Below are positions 31,508-39,827 of a stretch of 64,000 bases of DNA, in pieces. The stretch comes from Yarrowia lipolytica (lineage: Eukaryota > Ascomycota > Dipodascomycetes > Dipodascales), in contig NC_090772.1 of the NCBI RefSeq assembly GCF_001761485.1, forward strand, positions 1,486,501 to 1,550,500, given 5' to 3'. Numbering within the stretch: the first letter of the stretch is position 1; each line of letters starts with the position of its first letter. The notes beneath the pieces were generated by a model, which saw only the letters and a list, made by a program, of their open reading frames with translations, was not told where the DNA came from and ran no database searches. The position numbers and the translations under genes were made by a program.

Positions 31508-32190
31508 GACGTTACTGTGTAGTGATGTGAACGAACAGAGCTGTGAAGAATCGAAAGTTTAACGCTGATCTGGGGTTCAACTGGAACTCTAAGTGGAGGA
31601 GTGATTTAGATAGGAGTTTAATGAAGGTGGATGGGTGAGAAAGACGGAATGAGTCGGAGAAAAGCGCAAGATAAAAGTTATGGAGAGACTAGTGCCTTTA
31701 GCCCCAAAGAACTGCACACTTTTAGTAGATTAGACACTCCGTAACGTCGTTAAAAGGGTGTTACTTGGTTGTTGTTGTTGTTTTTTTGTTTTTTTTGTTT
31801 TTTGTTTTTTTTTTCGTTTTGTTTTGTTTTGTTTCTCTTATTTTCATGATCCACCACCCAATCGCGGAGCCCCGTAACTTTGTTCAAAAGTTGAGGATTT
31901 TGATTCTGAAAAGTCCATCCTACTCCTGACAATTAGGACTTTTTTGTCACCAAGTACTTGCACTATTATGACGAAATATACCCCCTGTAACACCCTTTTT
32001 TTAACACCTGTAACACGCTTTTTAACACACTTTTAACACACTTTTTTTAATATATTCTAATCTCAAAAACACGACATTTTTCACGTCTAAATTTGCTCGG
32101 TTCGATCCCCCCCGACCGCATATTCTCTCCCAAAACTCTATTGCTGTGAACTGAAAAATTGACTGCAGTGATCCATCATCTCACCACACA
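31508..32190. other. divergent promoter region (ISM1 / uL10m)
   Basis: 683 bp shared by two genes for mitochondrial translation. It contains a (GTT)n/T-rich tract at 31767-31830 and a run of TAACAC(C)TTTT words at 31988-32045. No gene is seen. Confidence 0.6.
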
Positions 32191-32883
32191 ATGATCTCTC
32201 GACTAGGACTACGAGGCATGGCCACGACGGCCAAGGCCGCCCCCAAGGCACCCGTGTACCCCGCCGGCGTGCCCGCTACACGTGACATGTTCAAGAAGCA
32301 GGAGTCTCGAAAGACCTATCTCATGGACCGGTACACTCACATGCTGCGAACCAAGTCTGTGTTCCTTGTCTACCACCAGAACGCCCAGCTGTACCGGGAC
32401 CAGGCCGGTCTCAAGGCCGCCATCAAGGCTGCCGGTGGCGAACACAGCACTATTGCCACGTCACTGATGCGGGCCACTTTGCGAGGTCTCAGTACCGAAG
32501 ACCCTCTGTCGAAACAGGCCAACGCCGAGCACAAGAATAGCGTCCATCCTCTGAGCCAGCTGTTCAAGGGGTCTGCCAGTGTCGTGTCTTTCGATAAGCT
32601 GGACCCCCGAGCCGTGGAGAGCGTGATCAAGCTCACTGACCGAGTCGGCGACCGAATGCTGCTTGTGGGAGCCTTTGTCAACGGCCAGACCATGTCTATT
32701 GACGAGGTGGATGTGCTCAAGAAGCTGCCTTCCATGGAGGATCTGCATGCACAGCTTGCCGGCCTTCTCACTGTTCTCGGTGGAGGACAGCTGGTCCAGG
32801 CTCTCGAGGCTCCTGGAAAGCTGCTGTATCTCAATCTCGATCAGCACGCCAAGGGCGAGGGCGAGGGGGAGAAGAAGGAGTGA
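32191..32883 (+). CDS. MRPL11: mitochondrial large-subunit ribosomal protein uL10m
   Basis: A 230-residue L10-family protein. In the mitoribosome uL10 forms the base of the stalk that carries the L7/L12 copies and recruits translation factors. It has a presequence-like start (MISRLGLRGMATTAKAAPKA). The L10 core follows: RKTYLMDRYTHMLRTKSVFLVYHQN, given by positions about 40-64, and AAGGEHSTIATSLMRATLRG (about 80-99). The C-terminal half has LLVGAFVNGQTMSIDEV and LHAQLAGLLTVLGGG, the stalk-base helices that end the family domain. The tail is an acidic/basic GEGEGEKKE. The ATG at 32191 is the first in frame. The divergent neighbour is mitochondrial IleRS. Confidence 0.85.
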   Translation: MISRLGLRGMATTAKAAPKAPVYPAGVPATRDMFKKQESRKTYLMDRYTHMLRTKSVFLVYHQNAQLYRDQAGLKAAIKAAGGEHSTIATSLMRATLRGLSTEDPLSKQANAEHKNSVHPLSQLFKGSASVVSFDKLDPRAVESVIKLTDRVGDRMLLVGAFVNGQTMSIDEVDVLKKLPSMEDLHAQLAGLLTVLGGGQLVQALEAPGKLLYLNLDQHAKGEGEGEKKE

Positions 32884-33120
32884 TTGTATATAGTATGCGT
32901 GGAACAGCGGGTGAAGAAGAAAAAAACACCGGCATGCGCAATAAATGTTGACGTTTGTATAGAAACGGCTGTATAACGGTTGTAGTGACGGAATGGCTAA
33001 TGGTGAAGAGCCATAGTGGTTCTCACGCCGCCATTAATGCTGGTCCACAATGTATGTCCTTCATTCATTACGGTAATCTCCACAGCTCCAATAAACAATA
33101 AATTAAATATATTAAATGTG

Positions 33121-33681
33121 CTACTGCTCGAGAATATCTCTGATGGGCTCAGCCTGGGCGATAAAACGACTCAGCGAAGCATCCAGCTTGTCCAGGTCGT
33201 TCTTTCGCTTGTTGTTTTCGTCTACCAACTTGCTTTTGTCTCGGTTGAGCTCCGTCATGGTCACAAACAGCTGCAGACGCAGATCTCGCTCATCCTTGAG
33301 CCGCTCGATCATGATCTGATGGTCATCGAGGCCCTCCGTCTTGTGTCGCGATGCGAAATCGCCCATGTCCACCAGCTGTAGATCTTCGTGTGTCGATTTG
33401 AACCGGTTGCAACCTTCAATGCTCTGTCGGAGATGCTCGTGCTGGTACTTGATGTTCTGAATGTCAAGTTGCAGCAGATCCAGCGCCTGTCGCTCCTTGT
33501 TTGTGTCCTCCTTGGCCTTGTTGATTTCCTCCTGCGCAGCGTAGTTGGCCACCTGGAGGTTCATCAGAGAAGAGACCAGCTCGATTTTCGCCGTTGATTC
33601 CGTCTTGCCACCCTCCAAATCGGAATACAGCTGCTCTGCCGTGCTCTCCAGCTTTTCCAGAATCTCTTCAATGTCGGACAT
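33121..33681 (-). CDS. THO complex subunit 5-like protein
   Basis: A 186-residue, mostly helical protein. It matches the THOC5/Fmip N-terminal coiled-coil region: LRQSIEGCNRFKSTHEDLQL (about residues 84-103), followed by VDMGDFASRH. This is the most conserved patch of the family, in which animals have a CLEFKSKHEEIDL-type sequence. THO couples transcription to mRNA export. It is much shorter than animal THOC5 (about 680 residues), and the C-terminal half is absent. Short forms occur in fungi. The frame upstream of the ATG at 33681 is open but has no ATG. The protein ends IRDILEQ just before a gap of 240 bp to the uL10m gene, with which it is convergent. Confidence 0.65.
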   Translation of the reverse strand: MSDIEEILEKLESTAEQLYSDLEGGKTESTAKIELVSSLMNLQVANYAAQEEINKAKEDTNKERQALDLLQLDIQNIKYQHEHLRQSIEGCNRFKSTHEDLQLVDMGDFASRHKTEGLDDHQIMIERLKDERDLRLQLFVTMTELNRDKSKLVDENNKRKNDLDKLDASLSRFIAQAEPIRDILEQ

Positions 33682-34193
33682 GTGTAGTAGAGATGGTGTA
33701 TCGTCCAAACTGTGCAGTGGTGACAGATGAAGTGAAGGAACTTAAAACCTGTGGATAAAAAAATCCGAATGTCTGTTAACAGGTGAATGAAGGATATCGG
33801 AAGATTGAAACAGTATCAGAGAGTAAAACTTGTCCTTTCTTCCCTACCTCCATTTCCAAGTGGTACCCCGGGCCCAATACCCCATACATTGGCATCTCTA
33901 TCACTTATCTTCAGCTTAGTAAATATAGTATATGTCAAGTATAACCAAGTAATTCAGTTGATAACCCAAGTAAATCATTTGATAATCCAAGTAAATCAGT
34001 TAATAACCTAAGTAAATTCAGTTGGTAAAAGAACTTGTATCTACTACACTGCACTGTACTGGTACAACATCAAGGAAAAGACCCATACATTGTATCAACA
34101 ATGAAATATGACAACCTTGGAGCTGAACCCCATGCTCCTCACTAGTTAGTATGTACATACAGATGCAGCCTCCATTGTTGTTAAATAGGCCCA
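33682..34193. other. intergenic region with 21-bp repeat
   Basis: 512 bp holding the promoter of the THOC5-like gene and the 3' flank of the SNARE gene. The 21-bp tandem repeat at 33941-34024 is listed separately. No gene is seen. Confidence 0.6.
33941..34024. repeat. 21-bp tandem repeat, four degenerate copies
   Basis: Four units of 20, 21, 21 and 22 bp of the form ATAACCCAAGTAAATCAGTTG, differing at a few positions each. It lies in the 3' flank of the SNARE gene. Confidence 0.85.
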
Positions 34194-35213
34194 TTACCAC
34201 ATCATGTAGTCGTAGAACAGCAGCAGAAACGCCAGGAACAAACTAATACCGATTATCATGCGCGACGCCTTTCTGTTCCTGCTCTTGGCGCTCTCCAGAT
34301 TCTTGTTAGCATCTCCAACATCCACAGTCGTCTGGTTGGCATCGTTAATCAGCGACTGGATTTTCTCCGATTGACTGGCCAGGTGCATGGTCAGCTCATT
34401 CTGCATCTCGGAAATCTCGTAGAGCGACTTTTCGGCCTCGTGCACCTTGCCCAACTTGCCCTGTAGTGAGTCCAGTAGTTCGGCATGTTCAGATTCGAGT
34501 TGCTGGATCATTTCAGGCGAGATTGTCGAATCGAAGGGCTCCGACGTCTTCTTTTCGTTGCCGTCCAATGCCGTGTTGGTTTCCCTCTGGTCACTAGCAC
34601 CCAGTGCAGGAGGCCTGCCTATCACGACGTTGTTTCTGCTCATGACTCGTTCTCGTTCTCGGGCCAAACGCTGCTCCTGCATGGTCTGTTGCATCTCGCT
34701 GACGGCTCGCAATCGGTCGTTCAGATACCACAGCACCGCATCTCTGTGTTGCTGCTGGGTCTTTTCCACTCCCTCCTGCAGCTCATCCTTCATGAGTGCG
34801 CTCAGAAAGCCGCCCTTTTGCTCTTTTTTCTTGCGTTTTTCGTCCTCCGTCCACTTTTCCAGCGCCCGGATCTTGCGCGTGAGATTCTGGACCGCAGACT
34901 TGGTCTCGTAATCCACCTCATCTCGCTGCTTGTCAGTCATATACGTCGATTTTGGCGCATTGGCGTCGTTGGAATCGCTTGAATCAACTCGCGCACCGTA
35001 CCGCAAGGCCCGCGCTAGCTCCGATTCGTTCCGGCCCTCCTTCAGCGTGCGCACAGACAAGTACGACGGTCTGACGTTGGTGAGAAACGTCTGCAGCTCC
35101 GAAATCAGACTGTTGGCTGTATCGGCCTCCTTGTCAAAGGCATGTTTGGGCAGCCCCTTCTTGGGCGCGGTCGGTCCCACCAGATCGAAAAATAACGGCG
35201 TCAGATTGGGCAT
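34194..35213 (-). CDS. UFE1: ER t-SNARE Ufe1 / syntaxin-18 family
   Basis: A 339-residue tail-anchored SNARE. The family acts on the ER membrane in retrograde Golgi-to-ER fusion and homotypic ER fusion. The N-terminus, MPNLTPLFFDLVGPT, fits the syntaxin-18 start that binds the Dsl1/Sly1 machinery. The region AVQNLTRKIRALEKW (about residues 107-121) belongs to the N-terminal helical bundle. The SNARE helix runs about 245-310 (EISEMQNELTMHLASQSEKI, then LINDANQTTVDVGDANKNLE), with a glutamine at the zero-layer region. A basic linker (RNRKAS) precedes the C-terminal anchor (MIIGISLFLAFLLLFYDYMMW). The ATG is at 35213. The LINE complex begins only 270 bp upstream, so its promoter has been shortened or displaced. 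Confidence 0.85.
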   Translation of the reverse strand: MPNLTPLFFDLVGPTAPKKGLPKHAFDKEADTANSLISELQTFLTNVRPSYLSVRTLKEGRNESELARALRYGARVDSSDSNDANAPKSTYMTDKQRDEVDYETKSAVQNLTRKIRALEKWTEDEKRKKKEQKGGFLSALMKDELQEGVEKTQQQHRDAVLWYLNDRLRAVSEMQQTMQEQRLARERERVMSRNNVVIGRPPALGASDQRETNTALDGNEKKTSEPFDSTISPEMIQQLESEHAELLDSLQGKLGKVHEAEKSLYEISEMQNELTMHLASQSEKIQSLINDANQTTVDVGDANKNLESAKSRNRKASRMIIGISLFLAFLLLFYDYMMW

Positions 35214-35498
35214 TGCTCGTTTGTGTGCTACTAGCGATGGAGTTGAGATGTTGGTGATGATGATGTGGTGGATTCGCTTCGTGCGAGTGCTAGGTCAAAG
35301 TTTATTGCTCCGTGTGGGGAGCATGAAGAGGTCGTGTAGAAGGAGACTGGAACAGACCAGACGGACGAGACGCTGAATATATTCTAAGTCAAGCATGCAG
35401 ATTCTCTTCTATCTATTCTTTACGACATAGTGTTTGTGGTGGTCCATTTACATACATTGTGGGGCCCAGCACCTGTACATTAGGAGTGGCGTTTTCCC

Positions 35499-35505
35499 GA
35501 TGAAC
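35499..35505. repeat. target-site duplication (left copy, GATGAAC)
   Basis: Seven bases immediately before the T run of the LINE, repeated directly at 42013-42019 beyond its 5' end. The same word is continuous in the intact 3' sequence of the element (within 35720-35726, reverse strand), which confirms it as the site of entry. Confidence 0.85.
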
Positions 35506-35922
35506 TTTTTTTTTTTCTGCATATACATTCATTTAATTATAACTTTGCCGTGAAAGAATAACCTTTGAAATGAATGTACGCTTACACGAATATTACTAAT
35601 TAAACACGTTTAGTGTCATGGTCCAACTTGGCACGTACCTATTTCCAGTAAAAAAATCATAAAAAAACCTGGTTCAGTCCGTGTTGTATGTTGGTCCACA
35701 TAGCTTCGCGTGTTTGTTCGTTCATCGGGAAAACGCCACTCCAGTCTCCAGTTCTCTAATCTCAATCCTTCCATTGCCCTCTTCATTTGCATTGCCTTTG
35801 AAAACTTCTCCTTGTGGTTCTTCTTCGTCATTGGTTTGGTTCTGCGTCCCCTGTGGTGACTACGCGCCCTGCTACGCTGTTCTCTCGGTGGCCTCGGCCG
35901 CCTTTTACGCTTGCTACTGTGT

Positions 35923-38900
35923 CTACTCTCGCTCATCGTGAAGTGCTGGCGGTTGTCCATCGTAGAAACACATCTGGGCTTCCTTCAGGAATTGAAGCAA
36001 ACCCTGTTGGACATGTCCCAGGGTGGCGTCGTCCCCTGAGTACCGGAGGGATCTCTCCATCTTCCAGATCCCATAAGCCAATTCCCGCAGATATTTGCGT
36101 GTCTTGACTTGTTGATGTTTCCGGGGGGCGTCACTGTTCACATGCCCTGGGAAAGAGGGGAGTACTCCACATTTCGACTCGGTAAAGATCCAGTCCTTTA
36201 GAGAGTCCACTGACGGAATCTTCATCCTGGTCAACATGGAAAGAAGAACTTCGCACTTGCAGAAGATATGCTCGTGCAGATCCTGAATGATGGCCTTATC
36301 ACAGAGCCCGCATCCTGGATTCTTCTTGGTGAAAACGTGGTCGTCAGGGTATCTCCATTTCACGAGCGGAAGTCGAGATATCCGCATGAGGTGAAGAACT
36401 TGTGCTTTGTTGGCGTCGGCGATGTAGTGTTTTCGAAGGTCATGCATTACCTCCTGCCAGACCATGTCGTCAGAGATGCCCCCGTAGTCGCTTCGTTGAG
36501 TCCACTTCTTCGGTCGTGCAAGTGTGTGTGGGAAGTTTGGCAAGTCGGGAGACGAGGTCTTGTGAAACATGAAGTTCTCTAGAGTAAGTGGTCCCATGCT
36601 CCACCGGAGGTGGTCGATTTCCGCTGTGGACACCATTCTGACCGGATGGTATCGTCTCGCGGCTGCGATGTCGACGTGTGCTTCCCGGAAAGATTCTGCT
36701 GCTCTCACGTTCACCTGGTTTCGTTCCCAGATTCTGTGATTAACTGTGTCTGTTGTAGAGGGCTCGTGATCTTCTCGAGGGTTGGCATGTTCCGCGGTGA
36801 GGGGCTTGTTGAGCTCGAAAGAAGCTCTGATTGCGTCTCGCATGGTGGGGGAGGCTGCGTAGCCCCAAGCTTGGCCTGTCGGAAAGCGGCAGTCGACGCG
36901 CTGGTGTGGCTTTTCCTGTGTGAGACTGTGAGTTCTGCTGTAGAACTGGAAGGTGCAGTCCCAAAGGGCCGGCGATGAGCCATGGAAGAACCTGTAAGCC
37001 CGAGCGGCCTTCAGGCACACCATGAAACGTCCCATGTCCCGCAGGTTCAGTCCTCCTCTGCCTACCGGAGTTTGGATGAAACCATTGCTGAAGGTTTTGC
37101 GTGTTTTGTCGGGTGATAATTTGTTGATCTTGTCGCACGCTAGTTCGTTCAGCTCTCGGATGAAGGTGTTGTCGATCTGGCTGACGTAGGGTCCAAGGAA
37201 ATTCAGTTTCGAGAAGAAGTAGATGTTGATCATCCACGCCTTGCTGTAATAGGGGAGACCCCATAGTGAAAGGCGTCGCAGCGACTCCTTGAGGTCCTCC
37301 TTGATCTGAGCGTAGTGCGTGTCCAACCTTTCGCGATTTCCGAAGTGTACTCCGAGGTACCGGAAAATGTTGTCAGATGTCCGGAGCGTCGGGGCCTGTC
37401 GTGTGTTGTTGTCGGTTGGCCAGGTGGCGTCAATTGTTCGCTGCCATTCTGCGTCAATAAAGGTTAGTGGAACAAAACAATCGGGGGGGCCGATCTTCTG
37501 AAGCACCGTCTTTGACGGGTTTAGTGTGAGGCCTGAGACCCGTTGGAAGAGGCAGAGCACTCTACCAACCGTGGCCACGTCCTGGATGTTGTTGAGGAAC
37601 ACCGCTATGTCGTCCGCGAAAGCCGACACCTTCATGTGTCCAGCTGCCACTGCCTCCGGGTGAGTAGGGGGTTGTGGCGGCCTGTGCCCAGTGGTGTGGT
37701 GGTGGGATAGTGGCAGGCCTGGGGCCAGTCCAAACATCTCTCGGTCCAGACGACGCACAAGTGCGTCTACTGCGATGATGAAGAGGGTTGGAGAGAGAGG
37801 GCATCCTTGTCTCACTCCGATCTTGATGCGGACTGGGCGAGATAGGACACCTCTGATGTTGATTCTCGTTACTGCGTTCTGTTGTACAGCTAGGATACGG
37901 TTGATCATCAGTTCCGAGACACCCACATTTCGAAGCGTCTTTATCACCCAACTCTGGCTGATAGTGTCGTAGGCTTTCCGGAAGTCCAGTGATCCTACGA
38001 CCCAACCCATGTTCAGCTGGGAGTAGGCGTTGCAAAAATGATCCATGGTGTCGAGATTGTTAGTGATGTGTCGACCCGGTACGAAACCGTTTTGGGCGCC
38101 GTGAATGCTGTCCGGAAGAATGTTCTGGATGGCTTTGTTAATGAGCTGTGTGTAGATCTTCACCTCTGTGTTGATCAAAGAAATAGGCCTGTAGTTGGAG
38201 ATGTCGGCCTGATCTCCCGACTTGTACAGTAGTTTGATGATAGCGGTGTTGCGTTCGGTGCTGATGGGCGAGTCGGCTCCAGCTTCGTTGTAGACGTCCG
38301 TCATCAAGTCCCCCAGCTCATCCCAGCAGTCGCGGTAGAACCTGTACGGGATGCCGTCTGGCCCTGGCGCGCTGTTGTGCGTAGACGCCTTGATGGTATC
38401 GAAGATCTCCTCCTTGGTAAAAGACGAGTCCAGGCTTGGGTTAGCTGTATTCACCCTCCGGGTTTCTTCGGGGAAGAGGTCTAAAAAGGCGCTGTCGTCG
38501 GTGTCGTTGATATCGGCAGCTCTGTCGAAGATGTTGTCAAAGTATCGAGCTGAGATGTCGCAGAGAGAGGAGGTGTCGGTCTTCACTCGGCCTTGGTGGT
38601 TCCGTAGGGAGTGGATCTCCATCTGTTGCTTGGATTGTTCGACCCGAGCATGGAGCATCGGGTATGGCTCGTTAGCTGGGTAGGCTTGCCAGTCTGAGGC
38701 TGTTGCCATGAGGGCCTCGCGGCGTCTGTTGTCTGGGTGGTTGGAATCTCGAAGTGCGCGGTTTTTGGCTTCCTGTTGGATGGTGACCTTAATGTTTTCT
38801 TTCAGGCATTGCAGCTTCAGGCTGGGCTTCAAAGGACCATATCGCTTCAGAATGGATTTGACGTGGAACTTGAGCCAAGCAATGTACTCTGTATCAAAAA

Positions 38901-39825
38901 CCCACCAGGGCATCCTCCAGGTGCCTGGGCCTCTGTCTTGTCGCTGGGTGAGGTTGCCAAAGTTAAAGACGAATTGGACCGCGTGGTGAGAGGACTTCGT
39001 GATGTTGTGACCCTGCTTGTTGGTTACCAGTTGTGTGGATTTGATCCACTGTGAGAGTGTCGAAGAGATGTGCAGCTGATCCAGGCGCCTGCCAGCTCCG
39101 CGGCTGTTGTTGGTGTGAGTGTAGAGGCCTTTTCTGTGTTTGCTGATTAGAGTGTAGGTGTCTAGTAAGTCCCAGTTAGCTAAGAAGTCCTTAAGGTGAG
39201 TCGTCACTTTTTCGCCAATCCTGCCGTCGTTGGAGGCGACCGCGTTCCAATCGCCTGCCGCTATCAGGGGGTATTGGCAGGGATGGAGGCGTAGATAGTC
39301 GTCTAGTGACTGGTAGAACTGCCGGTTAGTGAAGGGGGAGGCTCCCTGCTCGTTTGGTGCGTATACGTTGATCAGCGATAGGTGTCTGTCGGTGCCTTTG
39401 ATGTGCACGTCGGCCAAACACAGTCTGTTGTCTAGGGCTGGGAAGTATTCAAAAACTGTTGTAAAGTTTGTGATGGTGACGTTGTCGGAATAGACTAGCC
39501 CCACGCCGACGCTTCTATTAGAAACACCAGCTGTGGAGCCGAGGAGGGTGTAGTGTCTGCCCCCCGGGTAGGGCGAGTTTGAAATGATTTGTTGAGCGGT
39601 TTGTAGGGAGGAGTCCACCCAGTTCGTCTCTTGAAGAAGGACGAGATCGGGGTAGTGAGTAGTTCGAATAATGTTTACAATGGTGTCGGGTAATCGGTTA
39701 AGCGCTTCCGCCATCTTAAAACCGCCGATGTTAGCCGTGATGACTTTAACATTCGGAGATTTCATTTTGGCCTGGGTGCTCTTACATGGGGCTTTAGAAG
39801 GGGTGGTAGTAGAGGTGAAAGACAT
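35923..39825 (-). CDS. LINE ORF2: AP endonuclease + reverse transcriptase
   Basis: A 1300-residue protein that nicks target DNA and copies element RNA at the nick. The APE-type endonuclease covers about residues 25-250, with VITANIGG (N32), LVLLQETNW (E66), LINVYAPNEQ and the catalytic AAGDWNAV. The reverse transcriptase covers about 480-800, with NYRPISLINTEVKIYTQLIN, GFVPGRH, SLDFRKAYDTI, GVRQGCPLSPTLFI and the active-site box AFADDIAV (D-D at about 738-739). A C-terminal CCHC motif, CGLCDKAIIQDLHEHIFC (C-x2-C-x8-H-x4-C, starting near residue 1172), is typical of L1-clade ORF2. All catalytic boxes are present and there is no stop in the frame. The start ATG is two bases past the ORF1 stop codon, which suggests translation by termination-reinitiation. 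Confidence 0.95.
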   Translation of the reverse strand: MSFTSTTTPSKAPCKSTQAKMKSPNVKVITANIGGFKMAEALNRLPDTIVNIIRTTHYPDLVLLQETNWVDSSLQTAQQIISNSPYPGGRHYTLLGSTAGVSNRSVGVGLVYSDNVTITNFTTVFEYFPALDNRLCLADVHIKGTDRHLSLINVYAPNEQGASPFTNRQFYQSLDDYLRLHPCQYPLIAAGDWNAVASNDGRIGEKVTTHLKDFLANWDLLDTYTLISKHRKGLYTHTNNSRGAGRRLDQLHISSTLSQWIKSTQLVTNKQGHNITKSSHHAVQFVFNFGNLTQRQDRGPGTWRMPWWVFDTEYIAWLKFHVKSILKRYGPLKPSLKLQCLKENIKVTIQQEAKNRALRDSNHPDNRRREALMATASDWQAYPANEPYPMLHARVEQSKQQMEIHSLRNHQGRVKTDTSSLCDISARYFDNIFDRAADINDTDDSAFLDLFPEETRRVNTANPSLDSSFTKEEIFDTIKASTHNSAPGPDGIPYRFYRDCWDELGDLMTDVYNEAGADSPISTERNTAIIKLLYKSGDQADISNYRPISLINTEVKIYTQLINKAIQNILPDSIHGAQNGFVPGRHITNNLDTMDHFCNAYSQLNMGWVVGSLDFRKAYDTISQSWVIKTLRNVGVSELMINRILAVQQNAVTRINIRGVLSRPVRIKIGVRQGCPLSPTLFIIAVDALVRRLDREMFGLAPGLPLSHHHTTGHRPPQPPTHPEAVAAGHMKVSAFADDIAVFLNNIQDVATVGRVLCLFQRVSGLTLNPSKTVLQKIGPPDCFVPLTFIDAEWQRTIDATWPTDNNTRQAPTLRTSDNIFRYLGVHFGNRERLDTHYAQIKEDLKESLRRLSLWGLPYYSKAWMINIYFFSKLNFLGPYVSQIDNTFIRELNELACDKINKLSPDKTRKTFSNGFIQTPVGRGGLNLRDMGRFMVCLKAARAYRFFHGSSPALWDCTFQFYSRTHSLTQEKPHQRVDCRFPTGQAWGYAASPTMRDAIRASFELNKPLTAEHANPREDHEPSTTDTVNHRIWERNQVNVRAAESFREAHVDIAAARRYHPVRMVSTAEIDHLRWSMGPLTLENFMFHKTSSPDLPNFPHTLARPKKWTQRSDYGGISDDMVWQEVMHDLRKHYIADANKAQVLHLMRISRLPLVKWRYPDDHVFTKKNPGCGLCDKAIIQDLHEHIFCKCEVLLSMLTRMKIPSVDSLKDWIFTESKCGVLPSFPGHVNSDAPRKHQQVKTRKYLRELAYGIWKMERSLRYSGDDATLGHVQQGLLQFLKEAQMCFYDGQPPALHDERE

Positions 39826-39827
39826 GC

